Shown here: positions 25,294-33,645 of the stretch, piece by piece | Layout: every line of letters starts with the position of its first letter | Numbering within the stretch: position 1 is the first letter of the stretch | NCBI RefSeq assembly: GCF_036825535.1 | Contig: NZ_CP098812.1 | Location: forward strand, 1,178,001-1,242,000 | Direction: 5' to 3' | Length of the DNA: 64,000 bases | Source of the DNA: Parasalinivibrio latis | Lineage (GTDB): Bacteria; Pseudomonadota; Gammaproteobacteria; Enterobacterales; Vibrionaceae | Program-made: the position numbers and the translations under genes | The notes under the pieces: model-generated | Databases searched by the model: none | Seen by the model: only the letters and a program-made list of their open reading frames with translations | Told to the model about the DNA's origin: nothing

Positions 25294-25323
25294 AGAAATA
25301 TCTCAATAAGTTGGAATGCTTGC

Positions 25324-27348
25324 ATGAGTAAAACGTTCAAATTGTGCTCCGATTACAAGCCGGCCGGTGATCAGCCCACAGCCATTGCGCAGCTAATCGA
25401 TGGACTGGAATCAGGGCTTGCTCACCAGACTCTGCTGGGAGTAACCGGTTCGGGCAAGACTTTTACCATGGCAAACGTTATTGCTGAGCTCAATCGCCCA
25501 ACCATGATTCTTGCGCCAAACAAAACGTTGGCGGCACAGTTATACGGAGAGATGAGGGAGTTCTTTCCCGAAAATGCCGTTGAATATTTTGTTTCTTATT
25601 ATGATTACTATCAACCTGAAGCCTATGTTCCGGCTTCGGACACCTTTATCGAGAAAGACGCGTCGATAAATGATCACGTAGAACAAATGCGGTTGTCGGC
25701 AACGAAAGCGCTCATGGAGCGACGTGATGTCGTCATAGTGGCTTCTGTATCTGCTATCTATGGTCTGGGAGATCCGGATTCTTACCTCAAAATGATGCTC
25801 CACGTTCGTCGTGGTGATGTTTTGAATCAACGAGACATTCTGAGAAGGCTGGCTGAATTGCAGTATACGCGCAATGATGTGGCGTTTGATCGAGGAAGTT
25901 TCAGGGTGAGAGGGGAGGTCATCGATATCTTCCCAGCAGAATCTGAGCGTGACGCAATCCGGATTGAGCTTTTCGATGACGAAGTGGAATGTATCAGCAG
26001 CTTTGATCCGTTGACCGGTGCGCTGGTCACCCGCGACATGCCACGCTGTACCATCTACCCGAAGACGCACTATGTGACGCCGCGTGAACGGGTGCTGGAA
26101 GCCATTGAAGAAATTAAAGAGGAACTGGTAGACCGAAAGAAGTTCTTGCTGGAAAACAACAAACTTCTCGAAGAGCAACGAATTACACAGCGTACTCAGT
26201 TTGATATCGAAATGATGATGGAACTGGGCTACTGTTCTGGCATCGAAAACTATTCCAGATACCTTAGCGGACGTACAGAAGGTGAGCCGCCTCCGACGCT
26301 GTTTGACTACTTGCCGGCAGATGGCTTGCTGATTATTGACGAATCACACGTAACTGTATCGCAGATCGGCGCTATGTACCGGGGGGACAGGTCACGTAAA
26401 GAGACTCTGGTCGAATATGGTTTCCGCCTGCCATCTGCCCTGGATAACCGTCCTCTAAAATTTGAGGAATTTGAATCTCTGGCACCGCAAACTATCTATG
26501 TATCAGCGACGCCGGGGAATTATGAGATTGAGCATTCTCAGGGAGATATTGCTGAACAGGTTGTCCGTCCAACGGGGCTTCTGGATCCGGAAATTGAGGT
26601 CCGTCCTGTCGCAACCCAGGTTGATGATCTGTTATCAGAAATCCGAATCCGGGCTGAGAAAGATGAACGGGTATTGGTGACGACCCTCACCAAGCGTATG
26701 GCGGAAGACCTGACGGAATATCTTGAGGAGCACGGTGTACGGGTGCGTTACCTTCACTCCGATGTAGATACTGTTGAACGGGTAGAAATCATCCGGGATC
26801 TTCGACTGGGTGAGTTTGACGTTCTGGTTGGCATCAACCTGCTCCGTGAGGGGCTTGATATGCCGGAAGTTTCCCTGGTGGCTATTCTTGATGCTGACAA
26901 GGAAGGGTTCCTGCGTTCAGAGCGCTCCCTGATTCAGACGATCGGCCGTGCTGCCCGTAACCTTTACGGTAAAGCGATCCTCTATGCAGACAGAATAACC
27001 GGTTCCATGGAGCGTGCTATCGGGGAAACAAACCGGCGCCGTGAAAAACAACAGGTATTTAACGAAGAACATGGCATTACGCCGAAGAAGCTGGTCAAGA
27101 AAGTCGCAGATGTGATGGAAATGGGTGGGGCGAAAAAGCGCCAGCGTCCACAGCAAATCAAATCCTTGCGCCAGGTTGCCGAATCAGAGCCTTATTACAT
27201 GCATCAGTCGCCGCAACAGCTTGATAAAGCAATTAAGGCGCTGGAAGCTGAAATGTATCAACACGCCCAAAATCTTGAGTTTGAACAGGCAGCGGCGGTT
27301 CGGGATCAAATTCAGATGTTGCGGGAGACTTTCATTCGCAACAGCTAG
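25324..27348 (+). CDS. uvrB: Excinuclease ABC subunit B
   Basis: This 674-residue helicase-like subunit of nucleotide excision repair is loaded on damage by UvrA and recruits UvrC. Walker A is GVTGSGKT at residues 39-46, the DNA-wedging beta-hairpin region is SYYDYYQPEAYVP near 91, and the Walker B-like motif is IIDESHV. Helicase motifs V-VI include GINLLREGLDMPEVSLVAI and QTIGRAARN, and the C-terminal UvrC-binding UVR motif is at LEAEMYQHAQNLEFEQAAAV. The ATG at 25324 gives the family N-terminus; an ATG at 25252 would add an unconserved extension containing the inverted repeat. It is followed by qrr and luxO as in other Vibrionaceae. Confidence 0.97.
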   Translation: MSKTFKLCSDYKPAGDQPTAIAQLIDGLESGLAHQTLLGVTGSGKTFTMANVIAELNRPTMILAPNKTLAAQLYGEMREFFPENAVEYFVSYYDYYQPEAYVPASDTFIEKDASINDHVEQMRLSATKALMERRDVVIVASVSAIYGLGDPDSYLKMMLHVRRGDVLNQRDILRRLAELQYTRNDVAFDRGSFRVRGEVIDIFPAESERDAIRIELFDDEVECISSFDPLTGALVTRDMPRCTIYPKTHYVTPRERVLEAIEEIKEELVDRKKFLLENNKLLEEQRITQRTQFDIEMMMELGYCSGIENYSRYLSGRTEGEPPPTLFDYLPADGLLIIDESHVTVSQIGAMYRGDRSRKETLVEYGFRLPSALDNRPLKFEEFESLAPQTIYVSATPGNYEIEHSQGDIAEQVVRPTGLLDPEIEVRPVATQVDDLLSEIRIRAEKDERVLVTTLTKRMAEDLTEYLEEHGVRVRYLHSDVDTVERVEIIRDLRLGEFDVLVGINLLREGLDMPEVSLVAILDADKEGFLRSERSLIQTIGRAARNLYGKAILYADRITGSMERAIGETNRRREKQQVFNEEHGITPKKLVKKVADVMEMGGAKKRQRPQQIKSLRQVAESEPYYMHQSPQQLDKAIKALEAEMYQHAQNLEFEQAAAVRDQIQMLRETFIRNS

Positions 27349-27353
27349 CTGGT

Positions 27354-27446
27354 AAAAAAAAAGCCATTCGCAATACGCGGATGGCTTATTCAGTGAACGA
27401 AATGCTCACAAACAACGTCAGTTGGCTAGGTGACCCCGAAGGGTCA
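27354..27446 (-). ncRNA. qrr1: Qrr quorum-regulatory small RNA
   Basis: The leftward 93-base RNA begins TGACCCTTCGGGGTCA (first stem-loop). It contains the Qrr family core CACCTAGCCAACTGACGTTG, which base-pairs with targets such as the luxR/hapR-type mRNA. It ends in the hairpin AAGCCATCCGC/GCGAATGGCTT with a run of nine T. A sigma-54 promoter lies exactly upstream and luxO is divergent, as in Vibrio species. Qrr RNAs act with Hfq at low cell density. The 5' end is inferred as the T at 27446, 12 bases after the -12 element. Confidence 0.95.
27358..27387. terminator. Shared hairpin ending uvrB and qrr
   Basis: AGCCATTCGC and GCGGATGGCT arms lie between the convergent uvrB and qrr ends. The T tail is strong on the leftward (qrr) side and poor on the uvrB side. 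Confidence 0.8.
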
Positions 27447-27457
27447 TATTCAATAAA

Positions 27458-27472
27458 GCAAAGGGTGTGCCA
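27458..27472 (-). promoter_or_regulatory. Sigma-54 promoter of qrr
   Basis: Leftward TGGCACACCCTTTGC matches the -24/-12 consensus TGGCAC-N5-TTGC with the required ten bases between GG and GC. LuxO is a sigma-54 activator encoded next door. Confidence 0.93.
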
Positions 27473-27535
27473 ATTTTATTGTTCAGTTTATCTGGCGTTA
27501 CTTGGATAATGAAGCGTGGTTTTTTCTGATTTTTG

Positions 27536-27548
27536 TTGCATTTTGCAA
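27536..27548. promoter_or_regulatory. LuxO-binding site
   Basis: TTGCATTTTGCAA is an exact match to the TTGCA-W3-TGCAA consensus described for LuxO sites upstream of Vibrio qrr genes. It lies about 65-75 bases upstream of the qrr sigma-54 promoter, a usual enhancer distance. Confidence 0.85.
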
Positions 27549-27577
27549 TGCATATTGCGTTGGGACACTCCGCTTAA

Positions 27578-27596
27578 TTGCAATGCGCACTATAAT
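27578..27596 (+). promoter_or_regulatory. Second LuxO-like site overlapping the luxO promoter -10
   Basis: TTGCAATGCGCA (27578-27589) is an imperfect LuxO-type site and directly abuts TATAAT at 27591-27596, a probable luxO -10 element. The arrangement suggests LuxO autorepression, as known in other Vibrio. No good -35 element is seen. Confidence 0.5.
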
Positions 27597-27649
27597 GAGA
27601 GTATCGCAAACTACTCAGCTGTTTACATATTTGGAAAAACATTCTCCGT

Positions 27650-29092
27650 ATGAAAGATACCAATGGGAAAAAAAGGATCTTGATGGTTGAGGATACAGCG
27701 TCCGTAGCGGCGTTGTACAAATCCTATCTCAACCCTTTGGATGTTGAAGTGGAAACTGTTTCTACAGGCCAGGAAGCGTTGGCGAGTGTAGATAGAAAAC
27801 TGCCACAGTTGATACTGCTGGATCTGCGCTTGCCGGATATGAGCGGTATGGATGTGTTGGCGCAAGTGCGCAAACACAATGCCAATGTGCCGGTTATCAT
27901 CATGACTGCCCATGGTTCTATCGACGTCGCTGTAGAAGCGATGCGCCGTGGCGCCATGGACTTCCTGATCAAACCGTGTGAAGCGGACCAGTTACGGATC
28001 ACCGTCAACAAGGCGCTAAAGCCAGCAGAAGAACAGCCACCCAATAACAATGGCAGGGAAGGCCATTACCATGGTTTTATCGGCAAGAGCTTGCCGATGC
28101 AGGCGGTGTACCGTGTTATTGAATCCGCCGCGCCAAGTAAAGCAACGGTGTTTATCACCGGCGAAAGTGGTACCGGTAAAGAGGTTTGTGCAGAGGCGGT
28201 TCATGCTGCCAGCCCCCGCAGCAATGCGCCTTTCATTGCTATCAACTGCGCAGCTATACCCAAAGACCTGATAGAAAGTGAATTATTTGGTCATGTGAAA
28301 GGTGCGTTCACTGGCGCGTCCAGCGACCGCGCTGGTGCAGTGGAGCTGGCTGACGGCGGTACTTTGTTCCTGGACGAAATCTGCGAGATGGACCTTGATC
28401 TTCAGTCCAAACTACTTCGTTTTATCCAGACCGGTGCCTACCAGAAAGTGGGTTCATCTCACTCACAAAAGGTTGATGTGCGCTTTATATGTGCTACCAA
28501 CCGGGACCCCTGGGAAGAAGTTAAGTCAGGAAATTTTCGTGAAGACCTTTATTACCGACTTCATGTAATTCCCCTTTACCTTCCACCACTTAGAGAGCGG
28601 GGGGAGGATGTCTTGGATATTGCTCACTCTTTACTGGCACTGATGTCTGTTGAAGAGGGGAGAAACTTCTCTCAATTTGATAGCGAAGTCCTCACGAGGT
28701 TTGCTGCATATTCGTGGCCAGGTAATATCCGACAGCTTCAAAACATAATACGAAATATCGTTGTTTTAAATGCTGGTGAGAAAGTCACCGTAGATATGTT
28801 GCCACCACCTCTTGCCGAGAATTCTGGCGTTAATTTTGCTTCTAATTTTGAGATTGCTGAACTAGCTGCTGCCGCAAATCCATTGAAGGAGACTGTCACC
28901 GACGGAATGAACGGTGCAAGGCTCGCAAGAAAGTCAGATATTGAGCCATTATGGCTGACAGAGAAGAAAGCAATTCAGGCTGCAATTGATGTGTGTGATG
29001 GAAACATCCCCCAGGCAGCAGGATTGCTGGAAGTAAGTCCTTCAACAATATATAGAAAATTACAATCTTGGCAAAATGCAACCAAGGGATGA
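27650..29092 (+). CDS. luxO: Quorum-sensing sigma-54 response regulator LuxO
   Basis: This 480-residue regulator has an N-terminal receiver with phospho-acceptor Asp58 in LILLDLRLPDMSGMDVL. A central AAA+ domain follows, with Walker A GESGTGKE and the sigma-54 contact loop GAFTGA. The C-terminal Fis-type helix-turn-helix is IPQAAGLLEVSPSTIYRKLQ. At low cell density phospho-LuxO activates qrr. Almost every conserved LuxO block is present, including HGSIDVAVEAMRRGAMDFL and FIKP-like LIKPCEADQLR. The ribosome site before ATG 27650 is weak. It is followed by luxU 14 bases later in one operon. Confidence 0.97.
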   Translation: MKDTNGKKRILMVEDTASVAALYKSYLNPLDVEVETVSTGQEALASVDRKLPQLILLDLRLPDMSGMDVLAQVRKHNANVPVIIMTAHGSIDVAVEAMRRGAMDFLIKPCEADQLRITVNKALKPAEEQPPNNNGREGHYHGFIGKSLPMQAVYRVIESAAPSKATVFITGESGTGKEVCAEAVHAASPRSNAPFIAINCAAIPKDLIESELFGHVKGAFTGASSDRAGAVELADGGTLFLDEICEMDLDLQSKLLRFIQTGAYQKVGSSHSQKVDVRFICATNRDPWEEVKSGNFREDLYYRLHVIPLYLPPLRERGEDVLDIAHSLLALMSVEEGRNFSQFDSEVLTRFAAYSWPGNIRQLQNIIRNIVVLNAGEKVTVDMLPPPLAENSGVNFASNFEIAELAAAANPLKETVTDGMNGARLARKSDIEPLWLTEKKAIQAAIDVCDGNIPQAAGLLEVSPSTIYRKLQSWQNATKG

Positions 29093-29106
29093 GAGGAATT
29101 CAAGCT

Positions 29107-29466
29107 ATGGCGACGACGGTGAACACTGAAACGCTCAAAAGACTCATTGGTGAAGTGGGAGAAGACACAGTAAGCGTGCTGTTGACCGTTTTCAGTGATG
29201 AGCTGGAAAGCTACCAAAAACAACTCAACGGCGAGCCTTCTTTGGCCGATGTGAGGGAAATTAGCCACGCAATTAAAAGCAGTGCGGCAAGTTTTGGTGC
29301 GGATGAACTGGCTGAGCTGGCACAAGAGTGTGAGGCTCGAGTGAAGTCAGGCCAGGAAGATTGGATGCAGGACCATCTGCCAGAATTTACCGAGATGGTC
29401 CAAAACGTCGCATCAACCTACAAGTCACTTGCAGAACACAACGATTTCCTCGACAGCCTTTCCTAA
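29107..29466 (+). CDS. luxU: Quorum-sensing phosphorelay protein LuxU
   Basis: This 119-residue histidine phosphotransfer (HPt) protein carries the phosphorylated histidine, residue 54, in ISHAIKSSAASFGA. LuxU relays phosphate between the hybrid sensor kinases (not in this window) and LuxO. The ATG at 29107 has GAGAGGA 10 bases upstream; in-frame upstream codons overlap luxO and lack homology. The last 42 bases overlap the converging yvcK gene. Confidence 0.95.
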   Translation: MATTVNTETLKRLIGEVGEDTVSVLLTVFSDELESYQKQLNGEPSLADVREISHAIKSSAASFGADELAELAQECEARVKSGQEDWMQDHLPEFTEMVQNVASTYKSLAEHNDFLDSLS

Positions 29467-30342
29467 TTGTTCCCGGTCATGTCTCCAGGCATGACCGGCA
29501 GAAGGCAGATCTCGTTGGAACAGTACATAGTTTTCCGGCAGTTCTGGCAAGTTTTCATCTCCCAGCACAATATCAACCATCCTGCCTCCCATCGCTCGTT
29601 GGCACCATACCAGCATTTCTTCAAGGTTCATTAACCCGGCAGGGCCAAACTCTTTATCAAGGTTGGCGACAAAGACAATTTTTGCTTCTGCAGACTTTAA
29701 TGCTTTGCCCATTTCCGGAAGCAGGAGGGGCGGCATCACACTGGTCATAAAGCTGCCAGGGCCGAGAAGAATCACATCAGCCTGTTTAATAGCGTCAACG
29801 GCTTCTTTGGTGGCGGGAACTGGAGGATCGATAAAAAGACGCTGAGGGACAGCATCCAGTTCATCAATATTGGTTTCCCCCGATATCTCCTGCCCATCAA
29901 ACATTACGGCAGCCAGATCGGATGGATGCTCTGTCATAGGCACGATTTGAGGCTCTACTTTCAGCATGTCCCGGATAAGGTTGATAGCATCAAGTGGACG
30001 AATACACAGATTGTCCAGCGCCTTTAACATCAGGTTTCCAAGGTTGTGGCCATTCAGTTCACCATTCCCCCTGAAGCGGTATTCAAAAATCATTGAACCG
30101 ACAGAAGGTTCAGTAATTAACTGATTGATACAGTTTCTTGTGTCTCCCCAGGCAATACCGCCCTGGCATGCGCGAATACGGCCGGTAGATCCACCATTGT
30201 CGGTAGTCGTCACTATTCCTGTGACATTGCTACCGTGATCACGAAGTGCCGACAGCATGCGTCCCAATCCATGACCACCGCCAATAGCGACGATTTTTTT
30301 GCCGATATTATCGTTACCAGCTTGTAATTGTTCTTGTGTCAT
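29425..30342 (-). CDS. yvcK: YvcK/CofD-family protein
   Basis: This 305-residue cytoplasmic protein has the family motifs IVAIGGGHGLGRMLSALR, TTTDNGGSTGRIR, GHNLGNLML and LLGPGSFMTSVMPPLL. Members (Escherichia coli YbhK, Bacillus YvcK) bind UDP-sugars such as UDP-GlcNAc and influence cell shape and growth on gluconeogenic carbon sources; the biochemical role is unresolved. It lies next to the moa locus, as ybhK does in Escherichia coli. Its 3' end overlaps luxU on the other strand by 42 bases. Confidence 0.92.
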   Translation of the reverse strand: MTQEQLQAGNDNIGKKIVAIGGGHGLGRMLSALRDHGSNVTGIVTTTDNGGSTGRIRACQGGIAWGDTRNCINQLITEPSVGSMIFEYRFRGNGELNGHNLGNLMLKALDNLCIRPLDAINLIRDMLKVEPQIVPMTEHPSDLAAVMFDGQEISGETNIDELDAVPQRLFIDPPVPATKEAVDAIKQADVILLGPGSFMTSVMPPLLLPEMGKALKSAEAKIVFVANLDKEFGPAGLMNLEEMLVWCQRAMGGRMVDIVLGDENLPELPENYVLFQRDLPSAGHAWRHDREQLGKAVEEIVVFCK

Positions 30343-30442
30343 TAAATGAACCTTTCAACTGCGTTACAGACATTTTATCGTAAGAGTCACAGTTGTAGCC
30401 TGACTTTGTCGACAGAAATCAAATTTTCACTGACGTAAAAAC

Positions 30443-30468
30443 AAAAAACCGGCAATGGCTGCCGGTTG
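30443..30468 (-). terminator. Terminator behind the LON-domain gene
   Basis: Leftward AACCGGCA and TGCCGGTT arms with a T6 tail. Confidence 0.82.
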
Positions 30469-30503
30469 GTCAGGGAAATATCCCTAAAAATTGAGATACA
30501 CGA

Positions 30504-31070
30504 TTAGTGTGGTGGTTGCATCAGACTAATCAAGTAATCTGTTGTTTGCGCGCAGGTTTGTGAAGACATAAGGCGCTGTTTTTCGCTTGGTGGTAAAGGT
30601 AAAAGCTCCAACCAACGCTGACAAAGCCAGCTGAGGTTTTCAAATTCCATTTCTGAATAAAGCTGGCTCAGTTCCGGATACCGATCGAACATTGATTGAA
30701 GCTTTTCAGCCAGCGGCCGTGTATGCACATTGATTTCCTGCGCTGGCCAGGTAGGTTGAGCCACTCCTTTTGCCAGCAATATGCCGTGCTCGTTTTCTTC
30801 GATAGATGTTACCCGAACACAATCTTGTCCCTGAACAATGACATTCAATACGCCATTGCCATAGAGATAGTCGATAATTTGTGAGCGGGTGGCAATATCT
30901 GCTGGTGAGGGCGTGTTTTCATCATCAAGCATACTGATGGCAATATACCCGCCATTCTCAGCGGCATATTTGATGATGTCTTTTTGTTCTTCGGTAACGA
31001 TCCGAAGCAGCATCCGGCCTTCTGGCAGAATATGACGCTGTTGGAATAATAGTGGTGTTGCATTTTTCAT
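30504..31070 (-). CDS. LON N-terminal substrate-binding domain protein
   Basis: This 188-residue protein starts at the ATG at 31070 behind a perfect GGGAGG; upstream in-frame codons are not needed. FQQRHILPEGRMLLRIVTEEQ and the GVLNVIVQGQDCVRVTSIEENEHGI region, here described in parts, follow the pattern of the N-terminal domain of Lon protease (COG2802). No ATPase or protease domain follows, so it is a stand-alone domain protein, common in Vibrio and Pseudomonas, with no established function. It lies between yvcK and moaA, with its own terminator. Confidence 0.8.
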   Translation of the reverse strand: MKNATPLLFQQRHILPEGRMLLRIVTEEQKDIIKYAAENGGYIAISMLDDENTPSPADIATRSQIIDYLYGNGVLNVIVQGQDCVRVTSIEENEHGILLAKGVAQPTWPAQEINVHTRPLAEKLQSMFDRYPELSQLYSEMEFENLSWLCQRWLELLPLPPSEKQRLMSSQTCAQTTDYLISLMQPPH

Positions 31071-31477
31071 CGCAACCTCCCTCTTTGTCGTCACAGTGCG
31101 TTGGATTGAGACCCTGAAGCTACCCGATAACAACCTCTACTCGATGGTGCTGTCCCAAGTAATGCCACAAAAATACGTGGCTATACTTTGGGAAATGCAA
31201 AAGCGATGCCTATTTGTGTATCCGTGCAATAACAACTCTCTGGACACCACGGTAGCAAGAGAAGGGACAGTTAGACCAATTGGGAATACTCAGTGATACT
31301 GAAATGCTCTAAAATTGCAAGTTGCGAATAACTATTTAGCATATTGCAAATAAGCGATTGCGATGTGCAACTGGCTTATAAAGTGAGCGTTGTCGCTCAT
31401 AAAGGGAGATTTGGATCGCAATTGCTGTCATTTTAGGGCTGTTTTTGCTAAATTATCTCGATACACAGTAGGGTAAA
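31071..31477. other. Intergenic region upstream of the moa riboswitch
   Basis: No gene is supported in this stretch. It carries the divergent promoters for the LON-domain gene and for moaA. A short rightward frame at 31096-31296 has no ribosome site or family features. Confidence 0.45.
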
Positions 31478-31617
31478 TTCCCGCTAGTGATTACCGAGCG
31501 CCAACACCTAAGTTTTCGTACCATCTCATTTTGGGTACTGAGGATACGGGGTTGCCGCCGTGACGTAAGTCACCAGGGTCAAAATAGAAATGCTTTGGCC
31601 TCCCGAATTGGAAAGGT
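31478..31617 (+). promoter_or_regulatory. Molybdenum cofactor (Moco) riboswitch
   Basis: The leader of moaA ends in a segment closely resembling the Escherichia coli moaA Moco RNA: stem GTGAC-GTAA-GTCAC (31560-31573), then ACCAGGGTCAAAATAGAAAT, GGCCTCCCG and the ribosome site GGAAAGGTG. An upstream stem GTACC/GGGTAC is also visible. The motif senses molybdenum cofactor and represses cofactor synthesis genes, here probably by sequestering the ribosome site. The 5' boundary is approximate. Confidence 0.85.
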
Positions 31618-31622
31618 GTCGT

Positions 31623-32609
31623 GTGATTCAACAGTTTGAAGACCAGTTTCATCGTAAATTCTATTATTTACGACTATCAATCACTGATGTGTGTAATTTT
31701 CGTTGCACATACTGCTTGCCTGATGGGTACAAGCCCGACCAGAAAAAACCTTCATTTTTAACGCTGGATGAAATCCGTCGTGTTGTCGGAGCCTTTGCCA
31801 ATTGCGGAACAGATAAGATTCGGATTACGGGTGGTGAACCTTCGTTGCGTCGCGACTTTGTCGACATCATCCATACCGTTTCCGAGCAGGAAGGCATTAA
31901 CAAGGTAGCCACGACGACTAACGGTTATCGCATGGCGAAATCTGTTGCTGATTGGAAAGCCGCAGGTCTAACTGACATAAACGTCAGCGTCGACAGCCTT
32001 GACCCCCGCATGTTCCACCAAATCACCGGTGAGAATAAATTTGCCCAGGTGATGGAAGGGATTGATGCGGCGTTTGAAGCCGGCTTTGGGAAAGTGAAGG
32101 TAAACACCGTTCTTCTTCGTGACCTTAACAGTGGCGAGCTTCCCAAGTTTCTTGATTGGATAAAATCACGCCCGATTCAGTTACGTTTTATCGAATTGAT
32201 GCAAACCGGCGATATGGGGGATTTATTCAAAAATCACCATCAGTCTGGTGTCCAAATTCGAAATCACCTGATTGCAAACGGATGGATGTTAAAGCCCAGG
32301 GCACAGAATGATGGTCCAGCTCAGGTATTTTGCCACCCCGATTATCAGGGGGAGATAGGTCTGATTATGCCGTATGAGAAAGATTTCTGTGCGAGCTGTA
32401 ATCGGCTTCGCGTCTCCTCGCTGGGTAAACTTCACCTTTGCCTGTTCGGGGATTATGGCGTGGATCTTCGTGATCTGCTTGAAGAAGACTCTCAGAAAGA
32501 GGCACTGATTGAACGTATTCAGGCGCAACTGCAGGAAAAACGTGTCAGTCACTTCCTTCAAGACGGAAATACGGGCATGACGCCGCATCTGGCTTCCATC
32601 GGCGGATAA
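31623..32609 (+). CDS. moaA: GTP 3',8-cyclase MoaA
   Basis: This 328-residue radical-SAM enzyme starts molybdopterin synthesis by converting GTP to 3',8-cyclo-dihydro-GTP. The N-terminal SAM cluster is CNFRCTYC, the second cluster uses CHPDYQGEIG...FCASCNRLRVS, with LHLC following, and the C-terminus ends in GG. It starts with GTG at 31623, placed by GGAAAGG seven bases upstream and by the MIQQFEDQFHRKFYYLRLS alignment. It is the first gene of moaABCDE behind the Moco riboswitch. Confidence 0.96.
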   Translation: MIQQFEDQFHRKFYYLRLSITDVCNFRCTYCLPDGYKPDQKKPSFLTLDEIRRVVGAFANCGTDKIRITGGEPSLRRDFVDIIHTVSEQEGINKVATTTNGYRMAKSVADWKAAGLTDINVSVDSLDPRMFHQITGENKFAQVMEGIDAAFEAGFGKVKVNTVLLRDLNSGELPKFLDWIKSRPIQLRFIELMQTGDMGDLFKNHHQSGVQIRNHLIANGWMLKPRAQNDGPAQVFCHPDYQGEIGLIMPYEKDFCASCNRLRVSSLGKLHLCLFGDYGVDLRDLLEEDSQKEALIERIQAQLQEKRVSHFLQDGNTGMTPHLASIGG

Positions 32610-32649
32610 ACACTGATTTGTTATAAATTTTTGATGATAAGAGGTTTCT

Positions 32650-33162
32650 ATGGGACACGCTGAGTCCAAGTTCGAGCCTGCAAACATTGCGGTACTGACT
32701 GTTTCTGATACACGCACCGAAGAAAATGATACTTCTGGCCGTTATTTTGTTGATGCACTGGAAGATGCCGGCCACAAACTTGCCGACAAGAAAATCGTTA
32801 AAGATGACATCTACCAGATCCGGGCCATTATTTCCCAGTGGGTTGCGGACGAAAGTGTTCAGGCCGTCCTGATTACCGGTGGTACAGGTTTTACGTCACG
32901 GGATAGTACACCTGAAGCTGTACGTCCTCTGTTCGATAAAGAAGTGGAAGGTTTTGGCGAGCTGTTCCGTGCAGTTTCTTATGAAGAAATCGGTACCTCT
33001 ACTATTCAGTCACGAGCAATTGCCGGGTTTGCCAACCACACAGTAATTTTCGCTATGCCTGGCTCTACCGGAGCATGTCGGACTGGCTGGACCAAGATAA
33101 TCCGCCAGCAAATGGATGCAAGCCATCGTCCTTGCAACTTCATGCCTCACCTTAAGGGGTAA
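32650..33162 (+). CDS. moaB: Molybdopterin adenylyltransferase-like MoaB
   Basis: This 170-residue MogA/MoaB-family protein has VLTVSDTRTEENDTSG, VLITGGTGFTSRDSTPEAV and MPGSTGACRTGW, the molybdopterin-binding fold motifs. In Escherichia coli MoaB is dispensable while MogA does adenylation; in some bacteria MoaB takes that role. It starts 40 bases after moaA behind AAGAGG. Confidence 0.95.
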   Translation: MGHAESKFEPANIAVLTVSDTRTEENDTSGRYFVDALEDAGHKLADKKIVKDDIYQIRAIISQWVADESVQAVLITGGTGFTSRDSTPEAVRPLFDKEVEGFGELFRAVSYEEIGTSTIQSRAIAGFANHTVIFAMPGSTGACRTGWTKIIRQQMDASHRPCNFMPHLKG

Positions 33163-33165
33163 GAC

Positions 33166-33645
33166 ATGTCAGGTTTTACACATATTAATGCCTCCGGTGA
33201 GGCGAACATGGTGGACGTCTCGGCCAAAGCAGATACGGTACGGGAAGCAAGGGCTGAAGCCTTTGTTTCTATGAACGCTGAGACACTGGCGCTGATCGTG
33301 GAAGGTAAACATCATAAAGGTGACGTGTTTGCCACAGCTCGTATTGCGGGTATTCAGGCTGCAAAGCGTACTTGGGACCTGATCCCCCTGTGTCACCCGC
33401 TGCTATTGTCCAAAGTAGAAGTGCAACTTGAGGCGCTGCCTGAAACGAATCAGGTTCGAATCGAATCTTGTTGTAAATTGGCAGGCAAAACCGGAGTAGA
33501 AATGGAAGCACTGACTGCGGCATCAGTTGCAGCACTGACCATCTACGATATGTGTAAAGCCGTACAGAAAGACATGGTGATTGGCCTGGTTCGCCTGCTC
33601 GAAAAAACCGGAGGTAAATCCGGTACATTTAAGGTGAATGCATGA
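33166..33645 (+). CDS. moaC: Cyclic pyranopterin monophosphate synthase MoaC
   Basis: This 159-residue enzyme rearranges the MoaA product to cyclic pyranopterin monophosphate. Motifs FTHINASGEANMVDVSAK, LIPLCHPLLLSKVEV, KTGVEMEALTAASVAALT and IYDMCKAVQKDM are all present, with the catalytic Lys in the last. It follows moaB by three bases and overlaps moaD by four (ATGA). Confidence 0.97.
   Translation: MSGFTHINASGEANMVDVSAKADTVREARAEAFVSMNAETLALIVEGKHHKGDVFATARIAGIQAAKRTWDLIPLCHPLLLSKVEVQLEALPETNQVRIESCCKLAGKTGVEMEALTAASVAALTIYDMCKAVQKDMVIGLVRLLEKTGGKSGTFKVNA

Noticed and set aside
25143..25323. LexA box upstream of uvrB
   Set aside because: No CTGT-N8-ACAG pattern. A CTGT at 25271 has no matching ACAG at the right distance.
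31096..31296. 66-codon frame upstream of moaA
   Set aside because: No ribosome site; it lies in the promoter region between divergent genes, before the Moco riboswitch.
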